DNA of 52,996 nt from Bradyrhizobium cajani (GTDB lineage: Bacteria; Pseudomonadota; Alphaproteobacteria; Rhizobiales; Xanthobacteraceae): NCBI RefSeq assembly GCF_009759665.1, contig NZ_WQNE01000042.1, positions 1-52,996 on the forward strand, written 5' to 3'. The translations under genes were made by a program, and so were the position numbers. Positions 1 through 7,474 of this stretch are shown here, one piece after another; the stretch's first letter is position 1, and each line of letters begins with the position of its first letter. The notes beneath the pieces are model-generated. The model did not search any database, had not been told where the DNA came from, and saw nothing but the letters and a program-made list of their open reading frames with translations.

Positions 1-32
1 CGCTACACCATCATGTGAGGGACGACCGCTTG

Positions 33-99
33 CCTTCCAATCAAGCCGCGCGACGCGCGCTATCAAATAGTGCCGTAGCTAGCGCGGCTGGTTGGAAGG
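33..99. repeat. Imperfect inverted repeat downstream of the EVE gene
   Basis: Arms at about 33-51 and 82-99 pair apart from one bulge (left arm starts CCTTCCAA, right arm ends TTGGAAGG). A second short inverted match, TGCCGTAGC near 70 and its complement near 130, lies beside it. It sits beyond the 3' end of the leftward operon and may be a terminator-like or REP-type structure; there is no clear U-tract. Confidence 0.45.
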
Positions 100-146
100 C
101 CTCAGCGGAGCCCGTTACCCCATCTACGGCGCTACGGCAGCTAAAC

Positions 147-560
147 CTACATCCCACCCATCTTGCAGACGAGCTTCCACTCCTCGGCCGTGACCGGCTG
201 CACCGACAGGCGCGAATATTTCACCAGCGCCATGGCTTCGAGCTTCTTCTCGGCCTTGACCGCGGCCATCGTCACCGGCGTCTTCAACGGCTTGTCGGCC
301 TTGATGTCGACGCAGACGAACTTGCCGGTCTTGTCGGTCGGATCGGGATAGGCTTCCTTGATGATCTCCGCGATCCCGACGATCTCCTTGCCCTCGTTGG
401 AGTGATAGAAGAACGCCTTGTCACCCTTCTTCATGTTCACGAGGTTCTGGCGCGCGGTGAAATTGCGCACGCCGGTCCAGGCCTCGCCCTTGGCGCCCTT
501 CGCCACCTGCTGGTCCCAGGACCACACCGACGGTTCGGATTTCACCAGCCAGTACGCCAT
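147..560 (-). CDS. EVE domain protein
   Basis: 137-residue protein made almost entirely of one EVE (PUA-like, formerly DUF55) domain. It opens with MAYWLVKSEPS, typical of the family, and has the W-x-G-V-R-N and FFYHSN segments that line the pocket. Known EVE domains bind modified bases in RNA or DNA; the ligand here is unknown. I chose the ATG at 560 because a GAGG lies seven bases upstream; the in-frame ATG at 566 would overlap the gpsA stop but sits too close to that GAGG. It is the last gene of a tsaD-gpsA-EVE operon, so a role linked to RNA modification is plausible but inferred. Confidence 0.9.
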   Translation of the reverse strand: MAYWLVKSEPSVWSWDQQVAKGAKGEAWTGVRNFTARQNLVNMKKGDKAFFYHSNEGKEIVGIAEIIKEAYPDPTDKTGKFVCVDIKADKPLKTPVTMAAVKAEKKLEAMALVKYSRLSVQPVTAEEWKLVCKMGGM

Positions 561-562
561 GT

Positions 563-1543
563 TCATTCCTCTGCCTTGAAGGGGCGCGTCAGAAGCCCCG
601 AGATCGCGGCGTCGATCGTGCTCCGGCCGCTCAGGATCGAAGCGACCGCTTCTGATACCGGCATCTCGATGTTTTGCGAAGCTGCGAGTTCGATCAGCAC
701 CGGCGCGGTGAACTCGCCCTCGGCGAGCTTGCCGGCGGACGGCTGCTCGCCGCGCCCGAGCGCGAGGCCGAGCGCGAAATTGCGCGATTGCGGGCTCGAA
801 CAGGTCAGGATGAGGTCACCGAGGCCGGACAGGCCCGTGAGCGTCTCGCTGCGTGCGCCGAGCGTGCGGCCGAGGCGTGTCAGCTCGGCAAATCCGCGCG
901 TGGTCAGCGCGGCCTGCGCCGAGGCGCCGAGCTGGCGCCCGACGGCAATGCCGACCGCAATCGCCAGCACGTTCTTGGCCGCACCGCCGATCTCGACGCC
1001 GCGGATGTCGCTGGAGTGATAGGGGCGGAACGTCGGCGAGCCCAGTGCCTGCACCAACGTTCTGGCCAGCGCCTCGTCCGTTGCCGCCAGTGTCACCGCC
1101 GTCGGCAGGCCGCGCGCGACGTCGTCGGCGAAGCTCGGGCCGGACAGGATCGCTGGCTGGGCATGCGGCGCGGCTTCTGCGATCACGTCGGTCATGAATT
1201 TGTGGGTGCCGTGCTCGATGCCCTTGGCGCAGGCGACGACCGGCACCGGCTTTGTCAGATGCGGGGCCAGCACGTTGACGGCGCCGCGCAGATGCTGCGC
1301 CGGCGTCGCGATCAGCAGCATGTCGGCGCGCGCAGCGAGCGCCAGATCGCTCGTCACGACGATCTCCGGCGCGATCCGCACGCCGGGCAGCCGGGGATTG
1401 TCGCGGGTCGATGCAATCCGCGCCGCATGCTCGACATTGCGTGCCCATAGCGTCACCGTGCGCCCGGCCCGTGCCGCCACGGTCGCCAGCGCCGTGCCCC
1501 AGGCGCCCGCGCCGATCACTGCGACGGAGTCGAACGCGGTCAT
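563..1543 (-). CDS. gpsA: NAD(P)H-dependent glycerol-3-phosphate dehydrogenase
   Basis: Cytosolic enzyme that reduces dihydroxyacetone phosphate to sn-glycerol-3-phosphate for phospholipid synthesis. 326 residues, normal length. The N-terminal Rossmann motif GAGAWGTALA is at about residues 11-20. The substrate-site segments ACAKGIE, SGPSFADDVARG and GGAAKNVLAIA are present in family order, the last carrying the catalytic-region lysine. The start lies two bases from the tsaD stop, so the two are surely co-transcribed; EVE follows. Nothing is missing. Confidence 0.96.
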   Translation of the reverse strand: MTAFDSVAVIGAGAWGTALATVAARAGRTVTLWARNVEHAARIASTRDNPRLPGVRIAPEIVVTSDLALAARADMLLIATPAQHLRGAVNVLAPHLTKPVPVVACAKGIEHGTHKFMTDVIAEAAPHAQPAILSGPSFADDVARGLPTAVTLAATDEALARTLVQALGSPTFRPYHSSDIRGVEIGGAAKNVLAIAVGIAVGRQLGASAQAALTTRGFAELTRLGRTLGARSETLTGLSGLGDLILTCSSPQSRNFALGLALGRGEQPSAGKLAEGEFTAPVLIELAASQNIEMPVSEAVASILSGRSTIDAAISGLLTRPFKAEE

Positions 1544-1545
1544 CG

Positions 1546-2619
1546 CTAGAATCCCGCCCGGGTGTTGCCGTAGCCCGCCGGTGCCGTTGCGTTGGCGTCG
1601 AGCAGCCAGCGTGCCCGCGGCTGCGCTTCCATCGTGTCGGTCATGCCGAGCGCGAGGCGTTCGGCGCCGGCCCAGGCGATCATCGCGCCGTTGTCGGTGC
1701 AGAGCGCCGGCGGCGGCATGATCAGTTGCGTTCTGGCCTGCCGCGCGACGTCATGCAGGGCGCCGCGAATCGCCTGATTGGCGGCGACGCCGCCGGCGGC
1801 CACGAGCGCACGCGGTGCGCCGAACTGCTCGCGGAAAAGTTTCAGGCCGACGCTCAGCCGGTCCGCCGTCGAATCCAGCACCGCGGCCTGAAAGCTCGCG
1901 CAGAGGTCGCTGATGTCCTGCGGCGTGATCTCGGCCAGCCGGCTCGCTTCGTTGCGCACAGCCGTCTTCAATCCCGATAGCGAGAAATTCGCATCGGGGC
2001 GTCCCTGCATCGGCCGCGGAAACGCAAAGCGCGCGGCATCGCCGCTTGCCGCCGCGCGCTCGACCTGCGGGCCGCCCGGATAGGGCAGGCCCAGCATCTT
2101 CGCGACCTTGTCGAAGGCTTCGCCGATGGCATCGTCGACCGTGGTGCCAAGCCGTACATACTGGCCGACGCCGGTGACCGCGACGATCTGGGTGTGCCCG
2201 CCCGAGGCGAGGAAGAGGCAGTAGGGAAATTCGATTCCGTCGGTAAGGCGCGGCGTCAGCGCATGCGCCTCCAGGTGGTTCACCGCCACCAGCGGCGTGT
2301 CGTGCACCATCGCGATCGCCTTGGCGGTGGTGAGCCCGACGATGACGCCGCCGATCAGCCCCGGGCCTGCGGCGGCCGCGACGCCGGCCAGCTGTGCGAA
2401 GCCGATGCCGGCCTCGCGCATGGCGCGGTCGATGATGCCGTCGAGCAGGTCGACATGGGCGCGTGCGGCGATCTCCGGCACCACGCCGCCGAACCGGGCA
2501 TGCTCCTCGACCTGCGACCGCACGATGTTCGACAGGATCTTGCCGCTGCCGTCAGGCGCGCGTTCGATGACCGCCGCAGCGGTCTCATCGCAGGTGGTTT
2601 CGATACCCAGTACCAGCAT
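1546..2619 (-). CDS. tsaD: tRNA N6-adenosine threonylcarbamoyltransferase TsaD
   Basis: Transfers the threonylcarbamoyl group to A37 of ANN-decoding tRNAs, working with TsaB, TsaC and TsaE, none of which is in this window. The first residues MLVLGIETTCDETAAA are the classic TsaD N-terminus, so the start is put at 2619 although the frame stays open to about 2709. The metal-binding motif HLEAH is at about residues 111-115, followed by SGGHTQ. About 357 residues, normal length. First gene of the leftward tsaD-gpsA-EVE operon, divergent from hemD across about 138 bp. Confidence 0.95.
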   Translation of the reverse strand: MLVLGIETTCDETAAAVIERAPDGSGKILSNIVRSQVEEHARFGGVVPEIAARAHVDLLDGIIDRAMREAGIGFAQLAGVAAAAGPGLIGGVIVGLTTAKAIAMVHDTPLVAVNHLEAHALTPRLTDGIEFPYCLFLASGGHTQIVAVTGVGQYVRLGTTVDDAIGEAFDKVAKMLGLPYPGGPQVERAAASGDAARFAFPRPMQGRPDANFSLSGLKTAVRNEASRLAEITPQDISDLCASFQAAVLDSTADRLSVGLKLFREQFGAPRALVAAGGVAANQAIRGALHDVARQARTQLIMPPPALCTDNGAMIAWAGAERLALGMTDTMEAQPRARWLLDANATAPAGYGNTRAGF

Positions 2620-2711
2620 TGGCGAATTGTTATCCAATTTGCGCCTTGCGCTCATCCGTAAAGCAGAGTTCTGGTACGTCCGGTAGCATTCCGCGGTCGG
2701 CTTGCGCAATC

Positions 2712-2738
2712 GTCACGCGCGACTGGTCACGCGTCACG
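2712..2738. promoter_or_regulatory. Three GTCACG copies in the tsaD/hemD intergenic region
   Basis: GTCACG occurs at 2712, 2726 and 2733, the first two followed by CG and the last by TG. Three copies in 27 bases between two divergent genes could be a regulator site. No matching factor is known to me; this is a pattern seen, not a proven operator. Confidence 0.25.
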
Positions 2739-2757
2739 TGGTTCGGGAACACAAGCG

Positions 2758-3504
2758 ATGTCCATTCTTGTCACACGGCCGCATCCCGACAATGAGGCGA
2801 CGGCCGAAAGTCTGCGCGCGCGGGGCCATCCGGTGCTGCTCGCCCCGGTGCTCAAGTTCGAGCCGGTCGCTTTTCATGACGAGAATGATACTGGCTACAG
2901 CGCCATCATCGTCACATCGGCCAATGCGATCCGTGCCGTCGCACCGCAATTGCGGGACCTGGGCCTGTTGGCGCTGCCGCTGTTTGCGGTCGGCGAGCAC
3001 ACGGCGGCTGCGGCGCGCGACGCCGGCTTTGCCGAGGTGATCGTCGCCGGCGGCGATGCGGCGGCCCTGCGCGACAAGGTGATTCAGAGCGCGCGCGACA
3101 GGCTGCTGAAGAAAAAAAGCACGCTGCTTTATCTCGCGGGGGCGGATCTGTCGCGCGATCTCGGCGGCGAGCTCGGCGCGGAAGGTTTTAGCGTGGTGAC
3201 GCAGACGATCTATCGCATGGCACCGGTGAAACATCTGCCGCGCGAGGTCTGCGAGGGCTTTGCCGCCCATGGGGTCGAGGCGGTGCTGCACTACTCCCGG
3301 CGCAGTGCGCGGGCGTTCCTGGACGCGGCGCGGGACGAAGGTGTCGAAATCTCGGCGCTGGCGATCCCGCAATGTTGCCTGTCCGAGGCGATCGCGAGCG
3401 TGCTGCGCGATGCCGGCGCGTCGCAGGTACTGGTCGCCGCAACGCCGGATGAAAGTGCCTTATTTGACACCTTGGAGCGTGCTTTGCACACCCGTTTGGC
3501 GTAA
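2758..3504 (+). CDS. hemD: Uroporphyrinogen-III synthase
   Basis: Closes and inverts hydroxymethylbilane to uroporphyrinogen III in haem and cobalamin synthesis. 248 residues, usual length. The family is poorly conserved; the call rests on the N-terminal I-L-V-T-R-P with the following A-x-L-x-x-x-G-H pattern, the IIVTSANAIRA segment, a two-domain alpha/beta composition, and the hemD / mitofilin-like / hemY order typical of alphaproteobacteria. hemC, which often precedes hemD in related genomes, is not in this window. The ATG is preceded only by a weak GGGAA. Confidence 0.88.
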   Translation: MSILVTRPHPDNEATAESLRARGHPVLLAPVLKFEPVAFHDENDTGYSAIIVTSANAIRAVAPQLRDLGLLALPLFAVGEHTAAAARDAGFAEVIVAGGDAAALRDKVIQSARDRLLKKKSTLLYLAGADLSRDLGGELGAEGFSVVTQTIYRMAPVKHLPREVCEGFAAHGVEAVLHYSRRSARAFLDAARDEGVEISALAIPQCCLSEAIASVLRDAGASQVLVAATPDESALFDTLERALHTRLA

Positions 3505-3580
3505 GAGGTCGGGCCGAGTCCGGCGTAATCGGGTCCGCCCAAGGATCTGTGCAGGTATGGAAGTGTGAGGAACCGTCACG

Positions 3581-4843
3581 ATGGCCGACGACAAGCCTGA
3601 AGACGCAGGATTGGCCCCGGAGTCCGGTCGTGCCAAGCGCACCCCGCCCACCATCGATCTCGAGGCGACCGACGTGTCGACCCAGCCGCAGCAGGTTGCG
3701 GGCGAGCCCGGGACTCAGCCGACGCCGGAACACCCCGAGCCCGAGCAGGCCAAATCCGAGGAGACGATGTCCGAGCCGGCTGATTCCGAGCCGGAGCCTG
3801 CCGAGGCGCAGGCCGCCCCTGCGTCCGATCCGGTGTCACCGCCGATCTCGTCACCGATCTCGCCGCCGATTTCGCCATGGGTCATCGCGCCGTTCTCCGG
3901 TGCCGTCGCGGCCGCAATCGTGATCGCGGTCGGCTGGATGCTGGGCTGGCCCGCCGTGCAGGCGCCGCCGGCCGCGCCGCAAGTCACGGGCGCCACTGTC
4001 GATGCGCTGAGCCGCCGCATTGCCGCGGTCGAAGCCAGGACCGGCAAGCCCGCGGCCGATCCGGCCACGGCGGCGCGGATCGACGCGCTGGAAAAGTCCG
4101 CGAGCGCCCTGCGCGGCGACATCGCCAGCCTGCGCGCGCAGTCCGACAAGACCGCGAGCGCGCTGAACGACGCGAAATCCGCGCCGGGCGCGGCGGCGCC
4201 TGATCTTGCCGCGCTCAACGACCGCATCGCGCAGCTCGAGCGTGCCAGCCGGACCGAGCGGGCCGAACTCGCGCAGCAGGGCGAGAAGATCGCCGATGCG
4301 AAGACGATGGACGACAAGGCGCTGCGCCATGTCGTGGCAGCGGCCCTGCTCGACGTCGCCGTTCGCCATGGCGATCCTTACGCGTCGCAACTGGCCGCGG
4401 CGCGGTCGCTGGCGGCAAAGCCCGACACGCTGAAGCCGCTCGACATGTTTGCATCGTCCGGCATTCCGACGCCGGTCGCGCTGAGTCGCGAGTTGCTCAA
4501 CATCGTGCCGAAGCTGTCGCCGCCCGCGGAGGCCCCGGCCGGCGGCGGCATCGTCGAGCGTCTCCAGGCGGGGGCGTCGAAACTCGTCCGCATCGAGCGC
4601 ACCGACGCCGTCGGCAATGACCGCGGTGCGATCGTGGCGCGCGTCACGGCGGCGGCGCTGCGCAACGATTTCGCCGAGGCGCGGCGCGAGCTGAAGACGT
4701 TGTCAGAGGCCGACCGCGCACCTGCGCAGGCATGGCTCGACAAGACCGACGCCCGCGAAGCCGCGCTCGCCGCATCCCGCAAATTCGCCGACGATGCCAT
4801 GGCGGATCTCGCCAGATCTGATCAGGTCAAGCCTGCTCAATAA
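3581..4843 (+). CDS. Mitofilin-like inner membrane protein (COG4223 type)
   Basis: 420 residues. An acidic, proline-rich cytoplasmic N-terminus (about 1-95) containing repeated SPPIS/SSPIS units precedes one transmembrane helix at about 103-125. A periplasmic helical region with coiled-coil character (about 140-250) and a C-terminal alpha-helical region follow. This is the layout of alphaproteobacterial homologues of mitochondrial Mic60, commonly encoded between hemD and hemY. The ATG follows a GAGGAA. It lies 76 bp after hemD and 36 bp before hemY, so one operon is likely. A role in membrane organisation is inferred from the family. Confidence 0.82.
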   Translation: MADDKPEDAGLAPESGRAKRTPPTIDLEATDVSTQPQQVAGEPGTQPTPEHPEPEQAKSEETMSEPADSEPEPAEAQAAPASDPVSPPISSPISPPISPWVIAPFSGAVAAAIVIAVGWMLGWPAVQAPPAAPQVTGATVDALSRRIAAVEARTGKPAADPATAARIDALEKSASALRGDIASLRAQSDKTASALNDAKSAPGAAAPDLAALNDRIAQLERASRTERAELAQQGEKIADAKTMDDKALRHVVAAALLDVAVRHGDPYASQLAAARSLAAKPDTLKPLDMFASSGIPTPVALSRELLNIVPKLSPPAEAPAGGGIVERLQAGASKLVRIERTDAVGNDRGAIVARVTAAALRNDFAEARRELKTLSEADRAPAQAWLDKTDAREAALAASRKFADDAMADLARSDQVKPAQ

Positions 4844-4879
4844 AGGTTCGCGCAACAAACAGCGCGTATAGGGATCATC

Positions 4880-6688
4880 ATGCTTCGCATCGTCCTCTTC
4901 CTTGTCTTGATCGCGCTTGCGGGCGCCGGCGCCGCCTGGATTGCCGACCAGACCGGCGATGTCATCATCAATTGGGGCAGTCTGCGCGCCAAGACGACGG
5001 TGCCGGTGCTTGCGCTCGCGTTCGGCCTCGTTGCCGTGGCCGCCGTGCTCGCCTGGAGCATCCTGACGACAATCTGGCGTATGCCGGGGCGTCTGCGCCG
5101 CCGCAACCATGAGAAGCGCCATGCGCGCGGCCGTCATGCCATCACCCACGGCCTGCTCGCGATCGGTCACGGCGACACCGCGCTCGCCCGCCGTCACGCC
5201 GCGGCGGCGCGCCGGCATGCGCCGAACGATCCGCTCGCGCTGCTGCTGCACGCGCAATCGGCGCAGCTCGAAGGCAGGCGCGACGAGGCACAGCGCGTCT
5301 TCCGCGCCATGGCTGAGCGCGAGGACACGCGCCTGCTCGGCCTGCGCGGCCTGTTCATCGAGGCGCAGCGCGCCGACGATGCGGTCGGCGCGGTGATGAT
5401 CGCTGAGGAGGCGATCAAGCTGTCGCCATCCTCGACCTGGGCTTCGCATGCGGTACTCGGCTTCCGCTGCGCGCGCGGCGACTGGAGCGGTGCGCTCGCG
5501 ATCCTCGATTCGAATCTGTCCGCGGGCCTGATCGACAAAGCGGCCTATCGCCGGCAGCGCGGCGTGCTGCTCACGGCGCGCGCGCTGGAACTGGAGACCA
5601 TGGACCGCGACGTCGCGCGCGAGAGCGTGATGGAGGCGATCAAGCTCGCGCCGACCCTGGTGCCCGCCGCGGTGCTCGCCGCAAAGTTCGAGAGCGAGGC
5701 AAATCAGGTGCGACGCGCCATGAAGCTGGTCGAGGTGGCCTGGCTCGCCAATCCGCATCCCGATCTCGCCGAGGCCTACGCGCATGTGAAGCTCGGTGAT
5801 TCCGCCCGCCAGCGCTTGCAACGGGTCGAGACGCTCGCGGCCAAGACAAGCGACAAGACGGCTGCCGGCAAGGCCGGCCACATCGAGGGCCGGCTCGCGC
5901 TCGCGCGCGCCGCGATCGATGCCTCCGAGTTCGCCCGTGCGCGCGAGGCGCTCGCGCCTTACGTCAACGATCCGACCCAGCGCGTCGCGCTGCTGATGGC
6001 CGAAATCGGGCGCACCGAGCATGGCGACGGTGGCCGTGCCCGCGCCTGGACCCTGCGTGCAGTGCGCGCCCGCCACGATCCCGCCTGGACCGCAGACGGC
6101 TATGTCAGCGATCGCTGGCGCCCGGTCTCTCCGGTCACCGGCCGTCTCGACGCCTTCCAGTGGCAGACGCCGGTCGCCAGCCTGCCCTCCGACAAGGGCA
6201 CGACCATCGAGTCGTCGGCCTTCGAGGAGGCGATGCTGGCGGCCCCGCCGCCGAAGCGGGTGACAGCGAACCCGGGCGAAAGCCCGGTGGAACCGCCCGT
6301 GGCTGAGCCGGCCCCGGTGCCGGCCGCACAGGACAATGCGCCCCCGCAGGCCAAGGAAATCGTCAAGGAAATCATCAAGGAAAACGTCGAGGAAGCTGCC
6401 AAGGAGGTCGCCAAGGAAGAGCCGGTGGTTGCACCCGCCGAGCCGGTCAAGCCGGCCTCCGCGCCCGCCGAATCATCGCCGGTGGCGGCAACACCGGTGT
6501 TCCGGAGCCGTGCCGACCTCGGCAAACCCGGACCGGCCCCCATCCCTGCCGTGATCCCGATCGTCCGCGCGCCGGATGACCCCGGGATCGACGACGAGGG
6601 CCCGAGCGATGAATTTACGGAACAAATCGGCACGCCAAAGGCCCAGGCCGGCGGTTGGCGCGGATTCTGGTCCCGCTGGGGCGCGTGA
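4880..6688 (+). CDS. hemY: HemY-type tetratricopeptide inner membrane protein
   Basis: 602 residues. Two N-terminal transmembrane helices (about 3-20 and 38-60) flank the conserved D-x-x-G-D-V-x-I-x-W segment of the HemY_N domain. TPR-like helical repeats cover about 80-430. The C-terminal about 170 residues are low-complexity, rich in Pro/Ala, with a run of Lys-Glu repeats near 493-517 (KEIVKEIIKENVEE). It is longer than the roughly 400-residue enterobacterial HemY because of this tail. HemY proteins are linked to late haem steps, but their biochemical role is not settled. This is not the B. subtilis oxidase of the same name. An AGGGA precedes the ATG. Confidence 0.88.
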   Translation: MLRIVLFLVLIALAGAGAAWIADQTGDVIINWGSLRAKTTVPVLALAFGLVAVAAVLAWSILTTIWRMPGRLRRRNHEKRHARGRHAITHGLLAIGHGDTALARRHAAAARRHAPNDPLALLLHAQSAQLEGRRDEAQRVFRAMAEREDTRLLGLRGLFIEAQRADDAVGAVMIAEEAIKLSPSSTWASHAVLGFRCARGDWSGALAILDSNLSAGLIDKAAYRRQRGVLLTARALELETMDRDVARESVMEAIKLAPTLVPAAVLAAKFESEANQVRRAMKLVEVAWLANPHPDLAEAYAHVKLGDSARQRLQRVETLAAKTSDKTAAGKAGHIEGRLALARAAIDASEFARAREALAPYVNDPTQRVALLMAEIGRTEHGDGGRARAWTLRAVRARHDPAWTADGYVSDRWRPVSPVTGRLDAFQWQTPVASLPSDKGTTIESSAFEEAMLAAPPPKRVTANPGESPVEPPVAEPAPVPAAQDNAPPQAKEIVKEIIKENVEEAAKEVAKEEPVVAPAEPVKPASAPAESSPVAATPVFRSRADLGKPGPAPIPAVIPIVRAPDDPGIDDEGPSDEFTEQIGTPKAQAGGWRGFWSRWGA

Positions 6689-6713
6689 GGCGCATTTCGA
6701 ACGCCGCTTGTCC

Positions 6714-6742
6714 TTGCCAATTCGGGCCATGCCCGATATCAG
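6714..6742 (+). promoter_or_regulatory. Predicted sigma-70 promoter for tRNA-Thr
   Basis: TTGCCA, 17-base spacer, TATCAG. The expected start point lies about 40 bases before the tRNA. Both hexamers and spacing fit a housekeeping promoter. Confidence 0.5.
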
Positions 6743-6790
6743 GGGCGCGCGTGTATCGGGGCCGGCACCGTCCGGGCTCCGGCAGGGTTC

Positions 6791-6866
6791 GCCGCAATAG
6801 CTCAGTCGGTAGAGCACGTCATTCGTAATGACGGGGTCGGGGGTTCGAATCCCTCTTGCGGCACCA
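6791..6866 (+). tRNA. tRNA-Thr (anticodon CGU)
   Basis: 76 bases including an encoded CCA end. The 7-bp acceptor stem GCCGCAA/TTGCGGC pairs perfectly. The anticodon stem CGTCA/TGACG closes loop TTCGTAA, giving anticodon CGT, which reads ACG. The T arm with GTTCGAAT is intact. I saw no repeat of its 3' end nearby, so no sign of island insertion. Confidence 0.97.
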
Positions 6867-6945
6867 GCGCCCCCAACTCATCCGTGCTCACCGCAGGCCG
6901 CGTGCTGATGACGATCGGGCGGGTTCAAGATCGTGCGTCCGTCCA

Positions 6946-6961
6946 AGTGACAATAGTCACA
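6946..6961. promoter_or_regulatory. Crp/Fnr-like dyad upstream of a small secreted protein
   Basis: AGTGA-CAATAG-TCACA: the core GTGAC-N4-GTCAC is a perfect inverted repeat and the whole fits TGTGA-N6-TCACA with one mismatch. It is centred about 65 bases before the ATG at 7019. A near-identical dyad lies in front of the secreted gene at 8786. The binding factor is unknown; Crp family is inferred from shape. Confidence 0.5.
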
Positions 6962-7018
6962 TAACGCCGGGCATGTTCTCCCGTAGTGTCCCGGTTACGC
7001 CACACGGGGAGATTTCAC

Positions 7019-7396
7019 ATGCGCAAGATCATTCTGGTTGCCGCCATGGTCCTGGCCTCTGCATCGGCCCAGGCAGGCGGCCCACGCAGCCTGTCGCTCG
7101 CCGCCGCCAACGAGCAGGCTTCCGCTCCGCAACCCACGACCACCACAACGACGCAGGTGAGCGAAGTCGCGCCGGAAGCTCCGAAATATGCCGATCGTCC
7201 GCCGGCGGTGTCGCTTTCCGCACCGGCTGCGGCGGCCGCTCCGACCGTGACCACGCCCACGACGACCTCCGCGCCGGTCACGGCAACCAAGCCCGCCATC
7301 AAGACCACGGCAAAGGCAGACAAGCCGAGGCACAAACGCAGCTGGACCGAACGCCGCATCATCAGCGAACTGCACCGCCACGGGATCTACTGGTAA
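7019..7396 (+). CDS. Small secreted hypothetical protein, Thr/Ala/Pro-rich
   Basis: 125 residues and no recognised domain. A signal peptide is clear (MRKIILVAAMVLASASAQA, cleavage near 19). The middle is low-complexity, rich in Thr, Ala, Pro and Val. The C-terminus is basic and ordered (RSWTERRIISELHRHGIYW, about 106-125), a short W/H-rich end common to small exported rhizobial proteins. The longer frame from 6986 was rejected because a GGGGAGA precedes the ATG at 7019 and the signal peptide starts there. A Crp-like dyad lies about 65 bp upstream. The function is unknown. Confidence 0.75.
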   Translation: MRKIILVAAMVLASASAQAGGPRSLSLAAANEQASAPQPTTTTTTQVSEVAPEAPKYADRPPAVSLSAPAAAAAPTVTTPTTTSAPVTATKPAIKTTAKADKPRHKRSWTERRIISELHRHGIYW

Positions 7397-7420
7397 GCCG
7401 TCGCTTCCCCCAAAAGCAAA

Positions 7421-7441
7421 TGGCCGGGACAAGCCCGGCCA
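7421..7441. terminator. Hairpin between convergent genes
   Basis: TGGCCGGG, loop ACAAG, CCCGGCCA. It is A-rich on the left (a U-rich tail when read leftward), between the gene ending at 7396 and the leftward gene ending at 7475. It may terminate the leftward transcript, or be one of the GGCCGGG repeats common in such genomes. Confidence 0.55.
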
Positions 7442-7474
7442 TGACGCAAAGAGTTTGGACCTGATCGGGCCCGC

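Noticed and set aside
1..18. Possible end of a rightward gene (R-Y-T-I-M-stop in frame 1)
   Set aside because: Only five codons are visible and no family can be recognised.
15..1019. Long rightward reading frame over EVE and gpsA
   Set aside because: It is the antisense shadow of two well-conserved leftward genes, as expected at high GC.
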